The notes under the pieces were generated by a model. That model had not been told where the DNA came from and did not search any database. It saw only the letters and a list, made by a program, of their open reading frames with translations. This document shows, in pieces, positions 7,597-17,800 of a stretch of DNA of 58,621 bases (positions are counted from its first letter, which is position 1; each line of letters begins with the position of its first letter). The stretch is from NCBI GenBank assembly GCA_040394475.1, contig JBEBSD010000037.1, positions 1 through 58,621 of the forward strand, read 5' to 3'. The DNA is from JBEBSD01 sp040394475. Lineage in GTDB: Bacteria > Bacteroidota > Bacteroidia > Cytophagales > Spirosomataceae. Both the position numbers and the translations under genes were made by a program.

Positions 7597-8855
7597 GGAT
7601 AAACGTTAGTATAAAGTTGCTGATTTTTTACTAAAAAAAAGCAGATCAGGGTAAAAACACCTGGAACAGATGCCCCTAATAGAACGTCTGAAAAACCGGC
7701 CCTTCTCCAAATCCTTCAAAAAATGGCTCGAGCGCTGCTTAACGTCCCGGTTAACCCCTGTTTGTTCATGAATTTTCAGGTTTTAAGGCCCCTGTAAATG
7801 CCGGAGATAAAAACACCTACCACAATTGACAAATTCTTCACCGTCGAAAGAATTCTGGAATGCCTAATTTTCCATTCGAAAAAGACAGCCAGTCCGCTAG
7901 TAGCTGACTGGCCAAAACTGAGCTCTTAATTAATGTGATACGATTATGAAAAGAAGTACATCGGATACTCTATTGTTTATTCCTTAAGTAACATTAAATG
8001 TTAAAGGCTAGCGCATCTTACCCGAAATGAAACAGTTTTGAAGGCTATCCATTTAACATCAGTCAAATTATTTTGATGATTATCGCTGATTGGCAGTACC
8101 TATCCGGATCCTCCGTTAACCGGTAAACTTCGTTTTACCGAACGGGTAGCTAATTCGCTTTAATTGTTCGAAAATATCTCGATTTATATAGTACTCACCT
8201 TTTAATGTGATTTCTCTGTAGAAAAGATTGACAGGTACGATCATGCCGTATCCTAATTCTGAATAAGATCCCATTTCCAGTTAAACTGCCGAAGACAATT
8301 CGTCGGATTATACGGAATTAGTAAGCGTATAACTTTTCGATATTCATTCCGGATTGATTACCTGTTTATTAAACCTAAATTTTATTAAAACCCAAAATAA
8401 ACCCGTTGTGCGTCTATTTTTCAAAGCGCACCTGAATGTGACTTTTATTAAAACTTCCTGTTATGATGACTGCTTTTTTATCGGATCGCCGCTTTCATGA
8501 GCGTATTCCATGTAGCCGACCGGTTTCCCTTCACAAACATACCCTACCCTTACTGTCGATACGTATAACCTGTACCACCGATCGCTTCCCTGGCGGGTAG
8601 CGAAAAGGGATCCGGTCATTACCACGGGCTCCCGAATTGTTCCTTACCTCTTTCAAAGTTGCTTTTCAGCAACCGGCATCTGTTTTTCAGGAGAAGACGG
8701 AACGGGGATTCTGTCGTCATGGCGAACCTACGCTATGCGGCGTAATTGCTTCGCGGGTAGCAATGGATCTGCATGCCGCCACTAATCTTCAACACGCGTA
8801 AGTCAAATTGCAAACCATCATCAGAACCGAGAACATAAACCAAAACTTTTCAAAA
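7597..8855. other. Long intergenic stretch between two divergent surface-protein genes
   Basis: About 1.26 kb with no convincing intact gene. It holds the upstream regions of the leftward beta-helix gene and the rightward GEVED gene. Visible structures are an AT-rich imperfect inverted repeat just upstream of the beta-helix gene (around 7617-7645) and a hairpin GCCAGTC (7888-7894) / GACTGGC (7906-7912). Leftward open stretches of 52 codons at 8116-8274 and 8461-8619 are treated separately as a possible remnant and a rejected candidate. Confidence 0.5.
8116..8274 (-). pseudogene. Possible remnant of a membrane-barrel gene
   Basis: Reading leftward from the ATG at 8274-8272, 52 codons are open to TAA at 8118-8116. 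The translation contains alternating strand-like runs (LGYGMIVPVNLFYREITLKG) followed by YYINRDIFEQLKRISYPFG. Directly upstream in frame is a stop, and no matching sequence is evident beyond it. It could be a short orphan gene, a degraded barrel C-terminus or chance; the amino-acid composition argues mildly for once-coding DNA. Confidence 0.2.
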
Positions 8856-11800
8856 ATGAGAAATTATTTACTCCGAACTTCCCGCAGCAGTTGGCTCAAC
8901 TGGAGGTTATTCCTGTTTTTGCTCGCAGCAACAGGAGCTCAGTCTCAGCCATTGCTGACCGAAAGTTTCAACTACAACAGCGGCACGCTGCTCGCCGCAA
9001 CCAACTGGGCGCCGCGGGCATCCGGAACGCCCGCGGTATCCGTCGTTTCCGGCAACCTGGCTTTCAGTAATACCATCGCCAGCAATTTTGGCAACAAGGT
9101 GGCGTTGGCTGCCAGCGGGCAGGACGTTTACCGTACTTTCACGGCCACCAACGCTACTGCCTATAGTTCGCTGGTGGTTAACGTATCGGCAGCACAGGCC
9201 GCAGGCGATTATTTCTATATCCTGGGAAATGTTTCGTACCCCCATCTCTACGGAGCGAAAATCCATATCCGGTCCAACGGAAGCGGGTTTAGTTTTGGGG
9301 TATCGCGGGGTAATTCTGCAACGCCCGTATACGAGACCACCGAAAGAGCTTTCGGCACCAACTATTTTATTGTTCTAAAATATGAAGTAGTAGCCGGTAC
9401 CGCCAACGATCTGGTGAAGCTATACGTCGATCATGCTACATTACTTGCAGAACCTACTGCACCCAGCGTAGCATACAGCGCGGCTGAGGGTTCTGATATT
9501 ACCGCTAGCTATAACCTTTCATCTGTCAATCTCTACCAGGGGACGGCGGCAAATGCCCCGACGCTGGAGCTGGACGGGATACAAGTAGGTACCAACTGGC
9601 TGAGCGTAGCCACGGCTCAATATGATTACGGCGACGCGCCCAATGCTTACGAACTGTCGAAAGACGGCATTTATGCTCCCGCTGCACATGCACACATCGA
9701 AGGATTTCGTCTGGGCAGCGTTGGGCCATTCCCCGAGCTTGCACCTAACTCTGTAGCTGCAGACGCCGACAACAATGAGCCTAACGGTGACGGCGATGAG
9801 GAAGACGCGATCGCGCTTCCGATCGAACCGATCAAACAGGGGCTGCCTTATTCACTGATTGTACCGGTCAACAGTCCGAACACCGCCACCAAGTATTTGT
9901 ATGCCTGGATCGATTTTAATAATAACGGAAGATTCGAGGCCGGCGAGCTCACCAATGCGACCCTTAACTTTACGACTTCCGGGGCCACAACCCGCACGCT
10001 TACCTGGACGAACGCTCAAACAGCCACGATACCGGCGGGGGTGGATAAATTGTATATGCGCCTTCGCCTGACTAACCGGGCGCTGGTTGATTTTACCACA
10101 GCAGCAAGCGGCGGTGCGACACTCGATGAGCGGAGTATCGGCAACGGGGCCATAAGCGCTTCCAATGCAGGCGACCATGGCACTGTGCCTGCGGGCGAGG
10201 GGGAAGATTACCAGTTGGATGTGGTGCGGCTGTATGACTTCGGTGACCTGCCCGCCAGTTTTGAAGATGACAAGGATGGCAATAGCGTTCCGGCAAGGCA
10301 TGCCGCTTTAGAGGGATTGTCGATCGGAGCGCTTTTGGATATAGAGTCGGGGCCTTATTCGGTAGCAGATGGCGACGATAACAACGACGAAGGAGACAAT
10401 GAATTCGACCTGGAGGATGAAGACGGTCTCACAGAATTCATCAGCGTAAGCCGGGGTGTGGCCTATTCCATAGATGTGCCCGTCAACGCTCCGGCCGGGA
10501 CCAAATACCTTTATGCCTGGCTCGACCTGAATGGCGACGGGCATTTCCAGGCAAATGAACTTACCACAGCGACTCCTAATTTTACCATTACCGGTTCTTC
10601 TGTACGTACGCTTACCTGGTCTGCAGTCCAGACCACCAGCATCCCGGTCAATACAAAAGACATTTATCTGAGACTAAGGCTTTCCAATACACAGCTATTG
10701 GATTTTACGACTGCGGCATCAGGAGGGGCCACAATCGATGAACGGAGCATCGGAAGCGGGGCAACCGCCACGAACAATGCTACACTGGTTTCGACCATAG
10801 CTTTCGGGGAAGTCGAAGATTACCAGCTCAGGGTAGATGACTATGACTTCGGCGACGCACCTGTAAGCTATGAAAACGGTGTACCCGCCCGGCAGATTGC
10901 CTTGCCTACCAGGCACATAGGCAGCATTGTGCAAAACGAAAGCACACCAAACAATGTGGCCGCAGGGGCAGATAATAACGGTATCAACGGGGATGGTGAA
11001 GAAGAAGATGGTATTACGGGCGATCTGCCTGTCATAGTCAAAGGAACTCCCTTTAGCTTTACGGTACCGGTTACGGTTAATGTGGCTTCCAGCATCATAG
11101 CCTGGATCGACTTTAACAACGACGGGAAGTTCCAGTTGAGCGAAGCCGCGTATACCGCCGCTTCCGGCACCTCTCAGGCCTATCAAACTGCCGCCGTTGG
11201 TACGAATGACCGCACCTTTTATTTCAGGGGTAGCCAGACGAACACGATCCCCGATGATATCAATAATGTGTATGTCAGAATAAGACTTACCCAAACTGCC
11301 GGTGCAGATGCCGCAGGTACCGGTGATATAGACGAGCGCAGCATTGGAGACGGACTTAGTACCGGCGTTTACGGTATACCCTCCATTGGTGAAGTGGAAG
11401 ACTATCGCTTCCCGGTGCTAACCGATCTGGACTATGGCGACGCGCCGGTTAGTTATGAGCAAAACCAGGGCAACGATTCTCGTCCGGCCCGGAATTACCC
11501 GACAGATAACCTGTTTATCGGGCAGTCTTATGTATTGGAAAGCAGTCCCTCTTCAGTAACTTCCGGCGCCGACAACAATGCACCCAATGGCGACGGCGAT
11601 GAAGAAGACGGTATCGATGCCAGCCAGCTTTTTGTCCGCCTCGGGGGATCTCTTTCCACCAATATCTATTCAGTTACGGTGAACAACACCACCGGCGCCG
11701 CCGCGACATTGCACGGCTGGATTGATTTCAACAACAATGGCCGGTTTGAGGTCGGAGAATACGCATCGGTCGGGGTCCCTCACAATACAAACGGCCCGGT

Positions 11801-14800
11801 TTCATTGCCTTTCACAGCTACGCAGGCCGGTAACATACCAGCCGCTGCCGATAAGTTGTATATGCGGCTGAGACTTATACAGGCCAATGCAGAGGTCACT
11901 ATTGCAGATTTAGGCGGAGGAGCCAATGCAGTGGTAGATGAAAGGTCTATCGCCGATGGATTAAGCACCGGCGAATATGCCTCTGTGTCGCTGGGTGAAG
12001 TAGAAGACTATCAGCTGACGATTATCAAGGATTACGGCGATGCGCCGGTTTCCTATGAAAACGGGAATCCGGCATTTCAATCGAACACACCTGCGCCGGA
12101 GCTTTACCTGGGGGCTTCAGTCGATTATGAACTGGCTCCGCACTCGGTAGCAGCCGGAGAGGATAACAATGGAACAAACGGAGACGGCGCCGACGAGGAT
12201 GCCGTCACAGAACAGCATACCATCACAGTGGGTGCTCCGTTTACGTTGACAGTGCCGGTTACAAGTACCAGCACAGGCGCAAAATCTCTCTATGCCTGGA
12301 TCGACTTTAACGGCGATGGTATCTTTAATGGCAATGAGGTGGCTACCCCGGTTTCGTTCGGTTCGGCCGTTGGCGTAACAAATGTGACATTAAACTGGAC
12401 AGGAACGCAAACCAGCACCGCGACTCCGGATGTAATTACTGCAGGAAAAACCTACATACGCATCAGGTTGTCGGCAGCAACGCTTACGAATAGCAACAGC
12501 GGCACGCTGACGCTGATCGACACCCGTAGCTTTGGCCCCGGAAATGCTTCAGGTGAGGTCGAGGACTACCAGTTCCTGGTGAGCAACCTGAACGATTACG
12601 GGGACGCACCGGCCAGCTATGAAATGAACGCCAATGCCGCACCGGCGGCTGTTCCGGCACGTCAGGCAGCGTCCAACTCGCTCAGGTTAGGGCTTACCGT
12701 AGATAACGAATCCACTCCTGCTTCCGTAGCAGACGGCGACGATAATAATGATGCCAACGGCGATGGGTCGGATGAAGATGGCATCATCGACCTGGCACCC
12801 CTATATAGCGGCATTGCCTACCGAACGCAGGTGAGCCTGCTCAATAATACAGGCGCCAACCGGACGCTGTACGGGTGGATAGACTTCAACAACAACGGTC
12901 GTTTCGAAAGTAGCGAAGCCGCTACTCTTACGGTACCTTCGTCCGCTCAGCAGCAAACTGTTACCCTGAGCTGGACAGCGCAAACCTTTACCCCGCCCGC
13001 CGGCAACAAGCTGTACATGCGGCTACGGATTTCAGAGGGGACGCTGACCGACAGAACAGGAGCGCCCAACCCTGCTCTGGTAGACGAACGCGCTATCGGG
13101 GACGGGCTTGCTTCCGGAGAGTATGGTACCCTTCAGCCAGGTGAAATCGAAGATTATCAGCTTACCGTAATCTCCGAATATGACTATGGAGATGTTGATC
13201 CGGCTTCTTATGAAAGCAATGACGCTTCAGCGAATGTTCCGGCACGGCAAGCGGTAAGCCAGGGGCTTTACCTGGGCCAATTGTATGCAGATGCAGAACC
13301 GGACAAGCAGGTTACAACGGATGCACAAGGCGACAATAGTCATGGTACCAATGATGAAGACGGCGCAGTGCCGGGTCCGATTACAGCAGGGGGCGGCTAT
13401 ACACTGAACGTCACCTTCACCAATAATTCAGGAGCAGCCCGTACCCTTTACGGCTGGATTGATTTCAATAACAACGGAAGGTTTGAGTCCGGAGAAGTGG
13501 CGACCGTTTCTTTGGCCAATAACACCTACAATGGTATTGCGTCGCTTAGCTGGATTACCGGCCAGACTACCGGTCTTTCCGGCAGTCAGTTGAATATGCG
13601 CCTGAGGGTATCGGAGGGTGCTTTAACGACTAATTCTGCCACTGTAGATGAACGGGCAATAGCCGATGGGCTGAACACCGGAGCGTATGCTGCCAACGCG
13701 GCCAACGGTGAAATAGAAGACTATGTGATTGCGGTCACCACCGACCTTGATTATGGTGACGTGCCTGTCAGCTACGAGCAGCCGGGCGGCGCTCTGCGGC
13801 CGGCGCGCCAGATCTCTAACGCCGCTCTGCAAATCGGCGGCACGCCCGACGTAGAGCCTGCCGCACAGAGTGTGGCGCCGGGAGCAGACAATAACGGCAC
13901 GAACGGCGATGGCCAGGATGAAGACGGTATCGTTCCTGAAAACCACGCGGTAACGGTTAACTCCGTATTTACGCTGCCGGTATCGGTAACCAATACTACA
14001 GGGACCGCGAGAGCCCTCTATGGCTGGCTCGACCTGAACGGCAATGGTACTTTTGACGACGGAGAAATGACTACGGTAAGCGTCGGAGGAGCTGTCAACA
14101 ACGGTACGGTGAACCTGAGCTGGACGGCTGCACAAACACGTGGCATTCAAACCGACAAAGTGTATCTCCGTCTACGGTTAGCCGATGCGGCTTTAACCAA
14201 TAATACAGGTACCGGCTATGACGAAAGAGCCTTCGGTGACGGGCTTTCAACCGGTGAATATGGTGCGGCAGCAACCCGCGGTGAAATCGAAGACTACCAA
14301 CTTGCAGTAATCCCGGCATTCGACTTTGGTGATGCTCCGGTAAGCTTCGAGCAGAATAATACCGATGTCGCAGTACCCGCACGTCATCTCACTACGGCTA
14401 CCCTCTACCTGGGAAGTACCTACAGCCTCGATTATGGTCCATCCAACGTAGCTGACGGCGCCGATAACAACGGCACCAACGGCGAGGGAGAAGAAGAAGA
14501 CGGTATTGCCTCATTGCCGGTATTCTACCCGGGAGGAGCCTACAGTGTACCCGTAAATGTGTTCAAGAGCATCTCCGGTACCGGAACTGTCCATGCCTGG
14601 ATTGACCTCAACGGCGATGGCCGGTTCTCCGTCGGAGAATATACATCGGCTACTGTAACGGCAGCTACGGGTGCGCAAACCGTCAACCTGCTTTGGTCGG
14701 CAGCTCCTTACACCAGCACCAACAACTATACCTACATGCGCCTGCGGTTTACGACCAATACGCTTACGGATCTTTCATCGACAGCGGCTGTAGATGAACG

Positions 14801-17800
14801 GAGCATCGGTGACGGCGCGAGTACAGGTAGCTACGGAAACCCGGTAAATGGTGAAATAGAGGACTACCTGATTACGGTAGACAATACCGGCATCCCTGCC
14901 GCCGCACCTTGTTTCGGTCTGGGAGCGATTGATCCTATACAGGCTGCCTTCCATGCTACGATGGTAAGACCTGCAAGCGGCGGGTATCTGGTCTTCGGGG
15001 AAAGTGCACATGGCAACGGAAGCAGTAACCTGAACACGCCTGCCAAACTCGAAAACGGCAGCAACGGGTTCAACTTCCAGGGAGATGTGCTGATGGCGAC
15101 ACTCGCTTCCACCTATATCAATTACCACCAGTATTTCACCCTGACAACCGCCGGATTATATGCCTGGGGCGTAAGAGGAATTGCGATACCTACAGCGGCT
15201 ACAAGCGGCAGAGCCATGCAGCCGATAGATCTTCCGCCCGGTACAAACCCGGCAAGGGTGAAAATGATCGACGCGGGCGCTTCCTACACGGGCCAGGCCC
15301 AAGGTTCACTTGCCGTGCTGACCACAGCCGGAGAAATATGGGTGAGAACAAGTTTTAACGCTGCCAATACGACCAACGACTTCAATGCCGTTCAGGGAGA
15401 TGGCAACTTGTCAGAGAATAATGGCAGCACAGGCTGGCACCAGGTACAGACAGCAGCAGGCGTGCCGCTTACCGGCATGGTAGACGTAAGGAGTACAGGC
15501 GCGGCCATGATTGCGACCGATGGTACCAACTTCTATACCTGGGGCAGAAACGTGTACACCGGAACAGGTGCCGCCGCCACGCTGCACTATGCGACGCCGA
15601 TGACGTTGCCTCCAGGATTTGCGACACCGGCACTGCAGGTGGACCTGAGCTACGGCACCAACCTGTCGGCATCGTACTATATACTGGACAACAGCGGGAC
15701 AGTGCATGTACTGGGTAATAATGATGTAGGGCAGCTTGGTTTAGGTACTACCACGGCACAGACTTCCTGGCAGCAAATTACGACTATTAATGAACAGCCT
15801 GATGATCCGGGTAAACAGCCGGATGTGAGCCGCCCGATTGGTAAGGTGACGTTGATTACCGCCAATAATCATGACAGCAATTACGGGCACCTGATCGTGA
15901 TTACCGAAGAGCAAATTGCTTATCATACCGGAAGCAACTCCGGCGGCGGAGGGATGTCGGGTACGGTCAATGCCAACAACCGGACGGTACTTACCGCCAT
16001 GACTACGGCCAACGGCACGATGATGCTGCCGGGCAAAATGGTATTTGGAGAAGCCGGAGGGCATATCGGGGTGCTGGCCAAAGAAGGCAGTGACCGCTAC
16101 GGTTATGTAGGGCATACGATCAACGGCTCGGACGGATGCGGTGGCTGCACCAACAACCCTTCTGAGTATAATTTTGAAAGAACTACTTCTACCGGACCCT
16201 TGTGCGGTATAGAAGCCTTCGATTACGGCGATCTGGACGACAGGTATAACAACGGAGATAAAGCCAGGCACCAGATCCGGTATGCACAGTCCGAAAACCC
16301 GTTGAAACTGGGAACCATCGCCGCAGATAGTGATGATGCACCGCAGATTACGGCAACAGGAAACGATAACCTGGCAGACGGAGACGACAGCGATGAAAAA
16401 GGCGATGATGAAGATGCCTTTGCAGGAGCGCTGCCGGTAAAAACCGCCGGCTTGCAATATACCCTGGAAGTACCGCTTACCAACAACACGGGTACCACGG
16501 CCTATCTGTATGGATTTATCGACTGGAACGCTGATGGTGTATTCTCCCCTGCTGAAACGGTAACGGCAACCGTTCCTTCATCTGCCACAGCCCAAACTGC
16601 TACGCTCACCTGGGAAGATCCAGGGTTTGACGCTGCCCAATGTGCTGGTGAAATGGATTATCTCCGGAGTTTTGTGCGGCTGCGGCTGACGACAACGGCG
16701 CTGTCCGACGACGGTGGTACGCCCGAAGACGACCGGAGCCACCTGGCGGCAGATGACGGAGAAGTAGAGGACTACTACCTGGATTGGACGCCGCCGTTCG
16801 AGAACTTCGACTATGGCAACCTGCCGACCGCCGAAGCGCCGGTGATCTGGCCTCAGGCGTCTGCAACACTTTTGTCGCTTGATTTGAGCAATACAACCCG
16901 GGTTTGGCTGGGTGACGACGAAAGCTATCCCAATACCGCTTGTGTATCAAATGAAGACCGTAACGGCGGGCTCATCGTCACACAGGCAGGAAGCCCGGTA
17001 CCGGGTGACGGCTCTGCGGGTAATCCTTTTGTGGTCACCTCTTCGGCGACGCCGTTTGAATTGGCTTACGCGATTACCGTGAACGGAAATGGAGCAGCCA
17101 ATACGCCTGTTTACTGGGCAGTATGGTACGATGCCAACGGAAACGGTAGCTTTATCGATGCCGATGATGTATTCAGTTCGGGTGTGACCAACCATGGCAG
17201 CCCGGTGACTATCTCTGAGCCGTTTATCCTAAATCCGGGAGGTACCAACACCGGTGCTGCCAACGGGGCAATCCGTATCGTAGCAACGGCAAACAGCACA
17301 TCATTCAGTAAGGAGTTGAACGGAACAGTTTCTGTCGAAAACGGAGAAGTGGAAGATTTCTACGTTATCTACAGTGAGCTTTACACCGTCAGCGGTACGA
17401 TCTTCAATGATAATGACGGACAGACTGGCGGCGCCGACGGGGATCCGATCGACGGAACAGACGTAGCTACGCCATTGTTTGTGAACCTGTACGATTCGGA
17501 CGGCAACTTCGTACAAAGCGCCCCTGTAGGCGCTGACGGTACTTACACCTTCACCGATATACCGGCAGGAACCGGGTACCAGATCCAGGTCAGCACGGTG
17601 GAAGCAGAAGAAGGAGATGTACTGGAAGCAGATGCACCGCTTCCCGGAACCTTTGCCAATGTAAGTTCCAACGGGGAGACCGGCGGCCATACCGACGGGG
17701 TGATTGGGTTTGATATTACCAGCGAGCCGGTAACAGGTCTTGACTTCGGTATCAACCAGGCACCGGTAGCCGACAGCCCGACGCTGTCGCCACAAACCAA

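Noticed and set aside
8461..8619. 52-codon minus-strand frame (SDRWYRLYVSTVRVGYVCEG)
   Set aside because: Plausible-looking translation, but no recognisable family, no start context and nothing upstream; frames of this length are common by chance.
9620..14880. Nine similar DNA blocks as a mobile or satellite repeat
   Set aside because: They are diverged GEVED protein domains with different codons; similarity is at protein level, as expected for an old domain array.
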